Shown piece after piece: positions 44,370 through 54,108 of a stretch of DNA of 64,000 bases (within the stretch, counting starts at the first letter, position 1; every line of letters starts with the position of its first letter). This stretch comes from Thermogemmata fonticola. Lineage in GTDB: Bacteria > Planctomycetota > Planctomycetia > Gemmatales > Gemmataceae. The stretch lies in contig NZ_JACEFB010000002.1 in assembly GCF_013694095.1 (NCBI RefSeq), positions 310,001 to 374,000 on the forward strand, given 5' to 3'. A program made the translations under genes and the position numbers. The notes under the pieces are model-generated. The model had not been told where the DNA came from. It searched no databases and saw only the letters and a program-made list of their open reading frames with translations.

Positions 44370-45050
44370 GTGAAGGGATTGGACCAGTGGGATGACCGGC
44401 GACTAATCCAGCAATCCCAGCGCGGGAATGCCGAGGCATTTGCTGAGCTGTACCGGCGCTACTCCCGGCGGATTTACCATACGATTTATCGTTTATTGCG
44501 AAACCGAGACGATGCGGACGACGTTTTACAAAATACGTTCCTAAACGCTTGGCGGTCGATCGCCAGTTTCAAAGGAGATTCGGAGTTTTTCACTTGGCTG
44601 TACCGAATAGCGGCCAACTTAGCGATCAGCCACCAGAGGCGCCAGGGAAGTAAAAAGGAAAAGCCGATTCCGGATGACGACGGCAGCGGAAGTCCCTACG
44701 ATCCCCCCGCTCCGGCCTCGCATCCTGGGGAAAGCATGGAGCACCAGGAGGACATCACAGAGCTATACCGGGCGATGCAAAAGCTGTCCGAGGATCATCG
44801 GATCATCATTTGCATGAAGGACATCCAAGAGATGAGTTATGAGGAAATTGCCCAAGCCTTGCGAATTCCCATAGGTACGGTCCGCAGCCGCCTGCACCGT
44901 GCCCGTTTGGAACTGGCCCAATTGCTGGGCGTGCTCACGCTCGAAGCTGATACCCCGGATACGAACAACGGACATGCCTCGAGCGCACCACGAACCCATA
45001 AACGGCTCAATCCGGGCGGGGCGAGCTTGCCCGAATCGGATAAAATCTGA
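44370..45050 (+). CDS. ECF-type RNA polymerase sigma factor
   Basis: 226 residues starting at GTG (44370). Region 2 is visible at about 12-85 (AFAELYRRYSRRIYHTIYRL, DADDVLQNTFLNAW, FFTWLYRIAANLAISHQRR). Region 4 at about 125-185 has KLSEDHRIIICMKDIQEMSY followed by the helix-turn-helix EEIAQALRIPIGTVRSRLHR. There is an acidic linker between them and a short C-terminal extension. It directs RNA polymerase to a specific promoter set, probably under control of the protein encoded 7 bases downstream. No autoregulated promoter motif could be confirmed upstream. Confidence 0.93.
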   Translation: MKGLDQWDDRRLIQQSQRGNAEAFAELYRRYSRRIYHTIYRLLRNRDDADDVLQNTFLNAWRSIASFKGDSEFFTWLYRIAANLAISHQRRQGSKKEKPIPDDDGSGSPYDPPAPASHPGESMEHQEDITELYRAMQKLSEDHRIIICMKDIQEMSYEEIAQALRIPIGTVRSRLHRARLELAQLLGVLTLEADTPDTNNGHASSAPRTHKRLNPGGASLPESDKI

Positions 45051-45057
45051 AACTGCC

Positions 45058-46584
45058 ATGACTCTGTCCGAAGAAGAACTGGAATTGATCCACGCTGCCC
45101 TCGACGGGGAGTTGACCGTCGAACAGCACCAACGCTTGGCCGATCTGTTGTCGCAGTCACCGGCGGCCCGCAAGTATTACAGCGTATGGCGGAAGTTCCA
45201 GAAGCGGCTCCGGGCAGTGGACCCGCCACCACCGCCGCAGGAACTTTTCACCTGCTTCCCGGAGTTCGCTTGGTCTCCAGCGACGCAGAGCGCCCTTTCC
45301 CAGGATACCTCGCGGCGGGAATCGGCTTCGGGGGACGTAGCCATTGGTCAATCAGCGGATGGATTATCCTCCCCTATCACTCTCGGTGGCCAGCTCAATA
45401 CGCTGTCCCACTGCAACAGTTTCATCCCAAAAGCTCAAGTGCCTGCTGCTGCTTCCGCGATGCCGCTGGTTTCTTCGGTTCCCCAGGCTGCCGCAGCCGA
45501 GGGAACTGCAGCACGACGCCATCCGTATCGCCGCCGGCGTCTCGTATCGGGCCTAGTGCTCGCCGCGGTAGCTTTCAGTGTACTTGTCGCTACTGCTTGG
45601 CTATTCAATAGCTTTCAGGGACAGACGGATCCTGAGGCTTCCTTTTCCGTGATCGCCACAGCCGTCGATAAAACTACCGACCCACGGAATAGCGAAGGTG
45701 ATCGTCCCCATCAGCCGTCTCGTTCAGGGATCACAGATCGGAATTCCGCTCTTGTTAAGTCTCACACTCCTGGGGAATCTCCCGATCGCCTCCCAGCCGT
45801 TCCTTCGCCTGAGAAAGGGGTTGCTCAGGCTCCGCCGCCGCGTGAAGCGCCACTCGATATCTTCACCGCTCCGTTGCCTCCCCCTGTCAGTATCGATATG
45901 GCGGAAATACGCCTGCCGTTTTTGCGAATGCTCGGAGAATTTGATCGGGAAGATGTTCAATTGGCCTTTCTCCAGCAGGTCCAACGTGAATCGGCGGTCC
46001 GGATCGATCTATTTACCCGTGATCTGGCACGGGGTGTGCAATGGCTCCAGAAAGCCGCTAACCAGGCCGGCTTACACTTGGCGGTGGATGCGACTACGGC
46101 GGACCGCCTGAAGAAAGGCGCGCCAATCACAGCGGTCGTGCTCTATTGTGACAATCTGACGCCTGCGGAGTTGACCCGTTTCTTCCTCCTCTTGCATGGA
46201 GAGGATGCCAAAATTTCGCCTCGCTTGTTCGATATGGTGCACTTGATGCCTTTGTCTCCCCACGATGAACGGGACTTGCGCGAGGTGTTGGGGGTGGATC
46301 CCGGCTTGAATGTCAAAGTCCGCTCGGATAAAAGCGACAACAAGGGGGTCAGGGAGGCTCCGCAGCGTCCTCTAAGTGCCGGTACGGCGGATGAAATCAT
46401 CCGTAGTCTGTTGGCTAAGAAGAGCATGGACAAGTCGGGGCTTGTGACCACTTGGGCGCCTCCGGCTGCCCGCACTGCCCACTTCCTCTCTGCCGAGATC
46501 AAGTCCTACTTGGCTCGGAAAGCGTCCCGCTCCCCTCAAGCTGTACCCGCTCTGATCATCCTGCGCCTTCCTAATAATCCATAA
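45058..46584 (+). CDS. Membrane protein, probable anti-sigma partner
   Basis: 508 residues from the ATG at 45058. The N-terminal helical head (SEEELELIHAALDGELTVEQ, LADLLSQSPAARKYYSVWRK) resembles anti-sigma zinc-finger-like heads common in planctomycetes, but it lacks the HxxxCxxC zinc residues. One transmembrane helix (LVSGLVLAAVAFSVLVATAW, about 161-180) separates it from a large extracytoplasmic part. That part starts with a disordered Pro/Ser stretch and then a domain containing IRLPFLRMLGEFDREDVQLA. Only 7 bases separate it from the sigma gene, so an anti-sigma role is likely from context. The outer domain's ligand is unknown. Confidence 0.75.
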   Translation: MTLSEEELELIHAALDGELTVEQHQRLADLLSQSPAARKYYSVWRKFQKRLRAVDPPPPPQELFTCFPEFAWSPATQSALSQDTSRRESASGDVAIGQSADGLSSPITLGGQLNTLSHCNSFIPKAQVPAAASAMPLVSSVPQAAAAEGTAARRHPYRRRRLVSGLVLAAVAFSVLVATAWLFNSFQGQTDPEASFSVIATAVDKTTDPRNSEGDRPHQPSRSGITDRNSALVKSHTPGESPDRLPAVPSPEKGVAQAPPPREAPLDIFTAPLPPPVSIDMAEIRLPFLRMLGEFDREDVQLAFLQQVQRESAVRIDLFTRDLARGVQWLQKAANQAGLHLAVDATTADRLKKGAPITAVVLYCDNLTPAELTRFFLLLHGEDAKISPRLFDMVHLMPLSPHDERDLREVLGVDPGLNVKVRSDKSDNKGVREAPQRPLSAGTADEIIRSLLAKKSMDKSGLVTTWAPPAARTAHFLSAEIKSYLARKASRSPQAVPALIILRLPNNP

Positions 46585-46816
46585 AACATGGGGGAAGGGA
46601 AACAAAGCCTCATCACTGGCAGGGAAGGGCTGGGGCAATCTTAGGCACGCCGAAGGTTCCCCAAAGGCGACAGAGTGAGAGCCATCCGGTTGATGAGGAG
46701 TGGCTTTCGCGGTGTTTGCTGCCTTTCAAAAAGTGTACGGAGCGTAAAGCTAGGCAGATAGTAGCCGCGCACCCCAAAGCAGGCGGCAAGTTGCCCCGAT
46801 TTCGCTCTGCGCTGCT

Positions 46817-49477
46817 TCACTTATCCCGTTTGATGTCACCTAGGGCCGCTTGGGCGGCAGCGAGGCGGGCGATCGGCACGCGGAAGGGGGAACAACTCAC
46901 GTAGTCCATCCCCACCTGATGGCAAAAGCGGATGCTGTCGGGATCGCCGCCATGTTCGCCGCAGATGCCGACCTTCAGATGCTGGCCGTATTTGCTCTGC
47001 CGGCTCTCGCGGCCTTTGCGCACGCCGATTTCGATCAACTGACCCACACCTTTGACATCGATGGACTGGAAGGGATCGACCGGCAAGATTTTTTCGCGGA
47101 GATAAGTCGGCATGAACGATTTGATGTCATCGCGGCTGAACCCGAAGGTCATTTGCGTCAGGTCGTTAGTACCGAAGGAGAAGAATTCGGCATCTTCCGC
47201 GATCTGGTCAGCGGTGAGGGCGGCACGCGGCACTTCGATCATGGTACCGATCTGGTACTCGATGCGGACGCCAGCTTTGGCCATGCATTCCTCGGCGACC
47301 GCTACAATACGCTGCTTGATGAAGCGCAGCTCCTCGATCGTACCTACGAGAGGCACCATGATTTCCGGCAGCACCTTCTTGCCCCGGCGGTGGACTTCGA
47401 TGGCGGCCTCGATGATAGCCCGGACTTGCATCTCAGCAATTTCTGGATAGACGATGGGCAAGCGGCAGCCGCGGAATCCCATCATGGGGTTGAACTCATG
47501 CAATTCGTCCACGCGCTCCTTGATCTTGGCGACGGGAACACCGAGACTTTGGGCCAATTCCTCTTGAGCGGCATGATCGTGAGGGAGGAACTCGTGCAGG
47601 GGTGGGTCGAGGAGGCGGATGGTGACGGGATAGCCATCCATCGCCTCGAAGATGCCGATGAAGTCCTCGCGCTGGAGTGGCTCGATTTTGGCCAAGGCAG
47701 CGCGGCGTCCGGCTTCGTCGCTGGCCAGGATCATTTCTCGCATGGCCAGGATACGCCCTTCGCCGAAGAACATATGTTCGGTGCGGCAGAGTCCGATACC
47801 CTCGGCTCCGAATTCGCGGGCCTTGGCAGCGTCAGCGGGGGAGTCGGCATTCGTTCGGACACGGAGTTTGCGGTACTTGTCCGCCCACTCCATTAAGGTC
47901 GCGAAGTCCCCGGTGATCTTCGGCAGCACGGTGGGAACCTTGCCGATCATGACATCTCCCGTGGTGCCGTTAATAGTGATGTATTCGCCGGCTTTGACGG
48001 TGTGTCCTGCGATGGTGATGGTGCCGGCTTCCTCACTGATTTTGACCGCTTCGCAACCGACGACGCAGGGTTTGCCCCACCCGCGAGCGACGACCGCAGC
48101 GTGGCTTGACTTGCCCCCTGTACTAGTGAGAATGCCCACGGCCAAGTGCATGCCGGCCACATCTTCCGGGCTGGTTTCCTTGCGGACCAAAATGATGGGG
48201 TCCTGGGGATGCTTCTCGTGATGTTCCACCACTGCATCGGCGGACAGCAGGACGATACCGGAGGCCGCCCCGGGACTGGCCGCGATCCCCTGCGCGACTG
48301 GCTTGATGTTCGCCTTAGGGTCCAATTGCGGCAGCAGCAGATGGTTGAGAGATTCCGGATTGACCCGCAGCACGGCTGTGCGTTCATCGATGAGGCCCTC
48401 ACGGACCATATCGACCGCAATGCGCACGGCGGCTGTCCCCGTCCGCTTGCCCGCACGGGTCTGGAGCATGTAAAGCACGCCTTCCTGGACCGTAAACTCA
48501 ATGTCCTGCATGTCCTTGTAGTGCTGCTCCAGCTTCTGGCGGATGTCGCAGAGTTGCTCGTAAACTTGAGGCATGACCTCCTTGAGTCGGGAGATCGGTT
48601 CGGGCGTGCGGATGCCGGCAACCACATCTTCCCCTTGGGCATTGATTAGGTAATCCCCATAGAACACATTTTCGCCAGTGTTGGGATCGCGGGTGAAAGC
48701 CACCCCTGTGCCGGAGGTGTTCCCCATATTGCCAAAGACCATCGCCTGGACGTTGACCGCTGTACCTTTGAGGCCGGTGATCCGTTCGATGCGGCGATAC
48801 TCCACCGCCTTTTTGCCCATCCAGGAATTGAAGACGGCCTGAATGGCGAGCATCAATTGCTTGCGGGGATCTTGGGGGAAGTCATCTCCCACATGCTTGC
48901 GATACACCGCCTTGTAGCGGCGCACCAATTCTTTGAGGTCCTCGGCGTTCAGATCGGTGTCGAGTTTGACCCCCTTGGCCTCTTTCATTTGCTGGAGTTC
49001 GTGTTCAAAGTGGTCATGATCGACTCCCATAGCTGTGGAGCCAAACATATCGATCAGACGGCGGTAGCTGTCATAGGCAAAGCGAGGGTTGTTCGTCTTT
49101 CGCGCCAGACCTTCGACGCTGGCATCGGTCAAACCCAAGTTGAGGATGGTGTTCATCATCCCCGGCATCGAAAGGGCCGCGCCCGAACGGACGGAAACAA
49201 GCAAAGGATCTGCTGAATCGCCGAACTTTTTGCCGACCAAGGCTTCAACACGTTTGAGGGCCTCATCGATCTGGGGCAGAACCTCCTCCGGGATCTTCTT
49301 GCCGTGTTCGTAGTAAGCGGCGCAAACCTCCGTGGTGATGGTGAAACCAGGGGGAACGGGGATGCCGATCAAACACATCTCGGCCAAATTGGCTCCCTTA
49401 CCGCCGAGCAAGTCCCGCATCTGCCCGTTGCCTTCCGCTGTCTTCCCGCCGAAAAAATAGACGTATTTGGTGCTCAT
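46817..49477 (-). CDS. ppdK: Pyruvate phosphate dikinase
   Basis: 886 residues from the ATG at 49475-49477 (MSTKYVYFFGG); an upstream in-frame extension of 49 residues has no family similarity. The enzyme interconverts pyruvate, ATP and phosphate with PEP, AMP and pyrophosphate in the cytoplasm. The N-terminal nucleotide domain has LLGGKGANLAEMCLIGIPVP. The phosphohistidine domain has LTSTGGKSSHAAVVARGWGK with the catalytic His. The C-terminal PEP/pyruvate barrel has RTEHMFF, GTNDLTQMTFGFSRDD and the catalytic Cys in GICGEHGGDP. Length fits the bacterial family. It stands alone, convergent with the sigma/anti-sigma pair. Confidence 0.97.
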   Translation of the reverse strand: MSTKYVYFFGGKTAEGNGQMRDLLGGKGANLAEMCLIGIPVPPGFTITTEVCAAYYEHGKKIPEEVLPQIDEALKRVEALVGKKFGDSADPLLVSVRSGAALSMPGMMNTILNLGLTDASVEGLARKTNNPRFAYDSYRRLIDMFGSTAMGVDHDHFEHELQQMKEAKGVKLDTDLNAEDLKELVRRYKAVYRKHVGDDFPQDPRKQLMLAIQAVFNSWMGKKAVEYRRIERITGLKGTAVNVQAMVFGNMGNTSGTGVAFTRDPNTGENVFYGDYLINAQGEDVVAGIRTPEPISRLKEVMPQVYEQLCDIRQKLEQHYKDMQDIEFTVQEGVLYMLQTRAGKRTGTAAVRIAVDMVREGLIDERTAVLRVNPESLNHLLLPQLDPKANIKPVAQGIAASPGAASGIVLLSADAVVEHHEKHPQDPIILVRKETSPEDVAGMHLAVGILTSTGGKSSHAAVVARGWGKPCVVGCEAVKISEEAGTITIAGHTVKAGEYITINGTTGDVMIGKVPTVLPKITGDFATLMEWADKYRKLRVRTNADSPADAAKAREFGAEGIGLCRTEHMFFGEGRILAMREMILASDEAGRRAALAKIEPLQREDFIGIFEAMDGYPVTIRLLDPPLHEFLPHDHAAQEELAQSLGVPVAKIKERVDELHEFNPMMGFRGCRLPIVYPEIAEMQVRAIIEAAIEVHRRGKKVLPEIMVPLVGTIEELRFIKQRIVAVAEECMAKAGVRIEYQIGTMIEVPRAALTADQIAEDAEFFSFGTNDLTQMTFGFSRDDIKSFMPTYLREKILPVDPFQSIDVKGVGQLIEIGVRKGRESRQSKYGQHLKVGICGEHGGDPDSIRFCHQVGMDYVSCSPFRVPIARLAAAQAALGDIKRDK

Positions 49478-49741
49478 GGCTGTGTTGTGTTTGAGAATCG
49501 GCCCACCGCTGCACCAGTGCAGCGTAACAATCCGTGTCGTTTTAGAAACCCTCTTTGCGAAGGCCAAGAGTATCCTGGGCAGAATGCCCTGACGGTGGTT
49601 TGCGCGGTACCGGTGCCAGAGCACGGACCATTTGCCACAATGACGGCAACAACAAAGCGTTTCAGAGCGTCTATGAATGGAAAGGACTGCACGTGGGAAG
49701 CAGTCTCTGGAACGGCCAACACCAATCGGGGAGGACGGGCG

Positions 49742-50335
49742 ATGTGCCGAGGTATCTTTCTGGGCCTAACATTGGTTTTGGGATGGGGGAGTGCGGTTTC
49801 GTTTTCTTGGGCGGAGGACAAATCGATGCCTGGACCGCTGGACTTTAAGCTCACCGATATCGATGGCAAAGAGTTTGACCTGTCACAATTGAAGGGTAAG
49901 GTGGTGTTGATCGTGAATGTGGCCAGCGAGTGCGGCTACACGCCGCAATACGAAGGTTTGCAGGAGTTGTACAAGAAGTACGAGAAGGCCGGACTCGTGG
50001 TTATCGGCATTCCCTCGAACGACTTTGGGCGGCAAGAGCCGGGAAGTAATGAAGAGATCAAGAAATTCTGCACCACGCGATACAAGGTGACGTTCCCGAT
50101 GATGGCGAAGGCTGTCGTACGGGGGGAAGGCCAATTGCCCCTCTACAAAGTGCTCATCGAGGCCACTCCGAATGAGAAGGGGCAGGTGCAACAGGTTGCC
50201 TGGAACTTTGAGAAGTTCCTGATCGGGCGGGATGGCCGGGTCGCTGGACGTTTCAAGTCCGCGGTGGATCCGGAATCGGAAGAATTGCTTAAAGCGATCC
50301 GCCGGGAGTTGGACAAACCTGTTCCCAAGAATTGA
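49742..50335 (+). CDS. Exported glutathione peroxidase-family protein
   Basis: 197 residues from the ATG at 49742; earlier in-frame starts exist but would precede the signal peptide. The signal peptide (MCRGIFLGLTLVLGWGSAVS) suggests export. The peroxidase fold has the peroxidatic Cys in VVLIVNVASECGYTPQYEGL, the segment VIGIPSNDFGRQEPGSNEEI and the WNFEKFLIGRDG motif with Trp and Asn. The position normally Gln in NQFG is Asp here. There is no selenocysteine codon. It would reduce peroxides, in such bacterial enzymes more likely with thioredoxin-like donors than glutathione. folP follows 26 bases later. Confidence 0.9.
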   Translation: MCRGIFLGLTLVLGWGSAVSFSWAEDKSMPGPLDFKLTDIDGKEFDLSQLKGKVVLIVNVASECGYTPQYEGLQELYKKYEKAGLVVIGIPSNDFGRQEPGSNEEIKKFCTTRYKVTFPMMAKAVVRGEGQLPLYKVLIEATPNEKGQVQQVAWNFEKFLIGRDGRVAGRFKSAVDPESEELLKAIRRELDKPVPKN

Positions 50336-50361
50336 AGCCCTAAGTAAGAGACGGGACCCCG

Positions 50362-51219
50362 ATGGAGCGTTGTCTGAGTTGGCGGTTGCGGGATCGAACC
50401 CTGCAAATCGGCCGGCGGCCGCTCGTCATGGGCATTATCAACGTCACGCCCGATAGCTTTTCCGACGGCGGTTTATATGTAGAACCTGCTGCAGCCATTG
50501 AGCACGGCTTGCGGTTGGCCGCCGAAGGAGCGGACATTCTGGACATTGGCGGAGAATCGACCCGTCCCGGTGCCGAGCCTGTGCCGGAAGACGAGGAACT
50601 CCGCCGCGTTCTGCCGGTGGTCACAGCCTTGGCTCGCCAGGTATCTGTGCCGTTATCTGTCGACACTATGAAAGCGTCGGTGGCTCGGCATTGCTTGGAG
50701 GCGGGGGTATCCATTCTCAATGATGTGTCTGGCCTGCGGGATGCCGCAATGGTAGCGGTGGCTGTGGATTATCAACCTGGCGTTGTTGTTATGCATATGC
50801 AAGGCACGCCGCAAACCATGCACCTGAACCCGCACTACGACAACGTGGTCTCCGAGCTACGAGATTATTTTCAGGAACGGTTCCACACGTTGACCGCACT
50901 GGGCATAGCTCCGGAAGCCCTGGCGTTTGATCCTGGGATCGGCTTTGGCAAAAACCTGGAGCACAACCTGCAACTGCTGGCACACCTGGATCAAGTGATG
51001 CCCCCTGGGCGGCCCGTGGTCTTGGGGGTGTCCCGCAAGGGTTTCTTGGGCCAAGTCACCGGGCGCGGCCGGAGCGAACGCTTAGCAGCCTCCTTAGCCG
51101 TGGGATGCATTGCCGCAGCACGAGGCCAAGCTCACATCCTCCGCGTCCATGACGTGGCCGCCACCCGCGACGCCATGCTCATGCTTGAAGCCATCGACCG
51201 CTACCGATCGCTTTCCTGA
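50362..51219 (+). CDS. folP: Dihydropteroate synthase
   Basis: 285 residues. The TIM-barrel pterin-binding enzyme joins p-aminobenzoate to dihydropterin pyrophosphate in folate synthesis. Signatures are LVMGIINVTPDSFSDGG (about 21-37), DILDIGGESTRPGAEPVPED, PLSVDTMKASVARHCLEAGV, ILNDVSGLRD, VVMHMQGTPQTM, FDPGIGFGKNLEHNLQLL and VLGVSRKGFLG. All are conserved, so the enzyme looks active. It closely follows the peroxidase gene, an adjacency with no obvious functional link. Confidence 0.96.
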   Translation: MERCLSWRLRDRTLQIGRRPLVMGIINVTPDSFSDGGLYVEPAAAIEHGLRLAAEGADILDIGGESTRPGAEPVPEDEELRRVLPVVTALARQVSVPLSVDTMKASVARHCLEAGVSILNDVSGLRDAAMVAVAVDYQPGVVVMHMQGTPQTMHLNPHYDNVVSELRDYFQERFHTLTALGIAPEALAFDPGIGFGKNLEHNLQLLAHLDQVMPPGRPVVLGVSRKGFLGQVTGRGRSERLAASLAVGCIAAARGQAHILRVHDVAATRDAMLMLEAIDRYRSLS

Positions 51220-51472
51220 TCCCTGCCACCTCACTCTCCACATGGCCAACGATCATCACCGTTATAGCATCAGGAGCCGAACAAAAGGCACCGCGAGCCT
51301 GCGTATCCTTCGGCAGAAGGGGAGCCTAAAGAGAAGGGATTGCAAAGGCTCGATCCTTGATCCGACGCAGGAGAGCAACGGGTAGAGACCGACCGCTGGA
51401 GGATTGAAGACACGGAGCGATACGGCTAGGGAAAATGGTAGAACACAATGGCGGAGTGATGGAGAAAGACCG

Positions 51473-52765
51473 ATGAAGGCGACGACCTTGCCTGCGGAGA
51501 GCGGAGCGGATGCGTTGCAGGCTTCCTGCCGTGCTTTAGCGGAACGTGCCCGTCAGGCGGCACGCGAGTTGGCGTGGGTTCCCTCCGAACGCAAGAACCG
51601 CTGGCTTCTGGCGGTCGCCGAAGCCTTGGAACGGGAACAAGACAGCCTCCTGCGCGCCAATGCTGAGGATATGGCAGCCGCTCCGCAACGCGGACTGAAT
51701 GCGGCGGCTCTGGATCGCTTGAAGCTGACGCCGGCCCGATTGCAAGCGGTGGCGCAGGGCGTTCGGCAGGTGGCTCTCCTGCCGGACCCGGTGGGGGAAA
51801 TCCGGGGGGGCGAGCGCCGTCCCAACGGACTGGAAGTGTGCAAAATCGGGGTGCCCCTCGGCGTGATCTTTTTCATCTACGAATCCCGCCCAAATGTCAC
51901 CGTGGATGCCGCCGCCCTATGCGTCAAAAGCGGGAATGCCGTCATCTTGCGCGGCGGTTCTGAGGCGCTACAGACCAATCTTGCTCTCACCCAGTTGCTC
52001 CGCACTTTGCTAGCCCGCTGTGGGCTTCCGGAGGATGCCATTCAGAGCGTTCCCACGTCCGACCGGGCAGCAGTCGGCTACTTCCTGCGCTGGCCGGACT
52101 GTATCGACTTGGTCATTCCGCGAGGGGGCAAATCGCTCATTGAGCGAGTCGTGGCGGAAGCTCGCATGCCCGTTCTGAAGCATTACGATGGCAACTGCCA
52201 CGTTTATGTCGATGCGGCAGCGGACTTAGACATGGCAGAACGGATCATCGTCAATGCCAAATGCCAGCGGCCCGGCGTGTGCAATGCGGCGGAGAGTTTA
52301 CTCGTCCATGCGAACATTGCCGACATTTTCCTACCTCGGATCGCCGCGGCCTTGCAACAACACGGGGTGGAGCTGCGCGGCTGTCCGGAAACTTGCCGCC
52401 GTTTGCCTGGCATCACCCCCGCTACCGAGGAAGATTACGCCCAAGAGTATCTGGACCTGATTCTCTCGATCAAAGTCGTCCATTCGCTGGAGGAAGCCAT
52501 CGAGCATATCAACACCTATGGCTCCCATCACACGGATGCCATTGTGACGCGCGACCTCCAGGCCGCCCGGCTGTTTGCCCAACGGGTGGATTCTGCGGCC
52601 GTCATGATCAACGCCAGCACGCGCTTCCACGATGGTTTTGAAATGGGTTTGGGAGCGGAGATCGGCATCAGTACGGATCGCTTCCATGCTCGTGGTCCGT
52701 GCGGCCTGCGAGAATTGACTACCTACAAGTATCTCGTGACTGGAGAGGGTCACATCCGGGAATAA
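51473..52765 (+). CDS. proA: Glutamate-5-semialdehyde dehydrogenase (ProA)
   Basis: 430 residues from the ATG at 51473, which has a GGAG site; the open frame extends upstream without family similarity. ProA reduces gamma-glutamyl phosphate to glutamate semialdehyde with NADPH in proline synthesis. Visible motifs are IGVPLGVIFFIYESRPNVTV, KSGNAVILRGGSEA, RGGKSLIERV, KHYDGNCHVYVD, the catalytic Cys in KCQRPGVCNAAESLLVH, and the C-terminal FEMGLGAEIGIS, RGPCGLRELTTYKYLVTGEG. No proB is adjacent. Confidence 0.97.
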   Translation: MKATTLPAESGADALQASCRALAERARQAARELAWVPSERKNRWLLAVAEALEREQDSLLRANAEDMAAAPQRGLNAAALDRLKLTPARLQAVAQGVRQVALLPDPVGEIRGGERRPNGLEVCKIGVPLGVIFFIYESRPNVTVDAAALCVKSGNAVILRGGSEALQTNLALTQLLRTLLARCGLPEDAIQSVPTSDRAAVGYFLRWPDCIDLVIPRGGKSLIERVVAEARMPVLKHYDGNCHVYVDAAADLDMAERIIVNAKCQRPGVCNAAESLLVHANIADIFLPRIAAALQQHGVELRGCPETCRRLPGITPATEEDYAQEYLDLILSIKVVHSLEEAIEHINTYGSHHTDAIVTRDLQAARLFAQRVDSAAVMINASTRFHDGFEMGLGAEIGISTDRFHARGPCGLRELTTYKYLVTGEGHIRE

Positions 52766-52970
52766 TCTGAGGCCACGCCTATCCGCAAGCGAGCATCCCC
52801 GCTCTTTTTCATCTCGACGGCATCTGTTTTCATCTGGACGACACCGAGGCGCTGTCAGATACATATCCCAAACAGAACTGACCCGCCTTCCCTCCTTGCT
52901 CACAGAGGTGTTCCTCCGGCAACGCAAGGTGTTCCTTCAACCACCGATCTCACTTGAAGGAGTCCGCGCT

Positions 52971-54041
52971 ATGCGCAGTTTGCAAACCTGGTTGTATTTG
53001 CTGACGGTGATGACATTGCTTCAAGTCGCCGTGGCCCAACCGGAACAAACCCACAAGGCCCATGCCGCCTTGGTCCATGCTCTGGCAGTGTCTCCGGATG
53101 GAAAATACTTGGCCAGCGGCGGATTCGACAACTTGATCAAACTCTGGGAAATCCTCCCGGATGGGACCCTCAAGGAAGTGAAGACTTTCTCCGGCCACAC
53201 CGGTCCAGTTTATGCCTTGGCATTTCATCCCAAGGCTCCGCTATTGATCTCGGCCAGTCAGGACAAAACCGGCCGCATCTGGAATTTGGCCGACGGCAAG
53301 ACGGTGGCCGAATTGAAAGGGCATGCGGACATCGTCGATACCGTGGCGATCTCGCCAGATGGACAATGGATTGCTACAGGGTCGGCCGATAAGGGCGTTC
53401 GCCTATGGAAAGCCACCGATGGCAAGGAGGTTAAGAACCTGGGTGCCCACGCTGGCACGGTTTATGCTGTGGCTTTTTCTCCCGATAGTAAATGGCTGGC
53501 CTCGGCTTCGGCGGACAAAACCGTCAAAATCTGGGATGTCACTGGGCAGAAAGAATACAAGGTCCTCAAAGGCCATGAGGATGCCGTTACCTCCCTCACG
53601 TTCACCGATGATCCTGATGCTGTCTTGACAGCCGCCCTCGATCGCACCCTGCGCCTTTGGAGTGTCAAGGCCGTTCAGGAGATCAAGGAGCAACCCAAGG
53701 AGAAAAAGGAGCCGCCCAAGGATGCGAAGAAAGATGACAAGGCCAAGAAAGATACGCCGATGGAGATCAAGATTGATCCCAAACTCTTAGGTGAGATGAA
53801 GCGGTGGGGGCCAACAGCCGATGACCCCTACACCTTGACTTGGCACAACGGGGCTAAGGTCTTTGCAGTCTGCGGTTATTCGGGTCAAATTACCATTTGG
53901 ACTCTCAGCGAGGCGCAGCCCAAGTTCGGTAAACGCATCCTTAATCCCGCATACTGCATTGTGTTTTTACCCAATGGCAAAGCCGTGGTTACGGGGCATG
54001 ACAATGGCTCGCTTGTGGTCACTCCCTGGGGTGGCAAGTGA
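52971..54041 (+). CDS. Secreted WD40-repeat protein
   Basis: 356 residues from the ATG at 52971 with a GAAGGAG site. A signal peptide (MRSLQTWLYLLTVMTLLQVA) is followed by five clear WD40 repeats, for example PDGKYLASGGFDNLIKLWEI and PDSKWLASASADKTVKIWDV. A Lys/Glu/Pro-rich linker (about 245-280) interrupts the propeller before two degenerate repeats at the C-terminus. Together they could close a seven-bladed propeller. Such proteins usually mediate protein-protein contacts; no partner is evident. It converges on ilvD. Confidence 0.9.
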   Translation: MRSLQTWLYLLTVMTLLQVAVAQPEQTHKAHAALVHALAVSPDGKYLASGGFDNLIKLWEILPDGTLKEVKTFSGHTGPVYALAFHPKAPLLISASQDKTGRIWNLADGKTVAELKGHADIVDTVAISPDGQWIATGSADKGVRLWKATDGKEVKNLGAHAGTVYAVAFSPDSKWLASASADKTVKIWDVTGQKEYKVLKGHEDAVTSLTFTDDPDAVLTAALDRTLRLWSVKAVQEIKEQPKEKKEPPKDAKKDDKAKKDTPMEIKIDPKLLGEMKRWGPTADDPYTLTWHNGAKVFAVCGYSGQITIWTLSEAQPKFGKRILNPAYCIVFLPNGKAVVTGHDNGSLVVTPWGGK

Positions 54042-54081
54042 GTTGCTGCTGTTAGCTGGAGGCGGATAAGCCCTCGGCGAA

Positions 54082-54105
54082 GCCGCCATCCGAAGGGGAG
54101 GCGGC
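54082..54105. terminator. Possible shared terminator of the WD40 gene and ilvD
   Basis: GCCGCC (54082-54087) and GGCGGC (54100-54105) form a short stem between two convergent genes, followed by CTCTT on the plus strand. The stem is only 6 bp, so this is tentative. Confidence 0.3.
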
Positions 54106-54108
54106 CTC

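Noticed and set aside
46850-47896. 348-residue plus-strand frame
   Set aside because: Antisense of ppdK, whose conserved motifs all lie on the minus strand.
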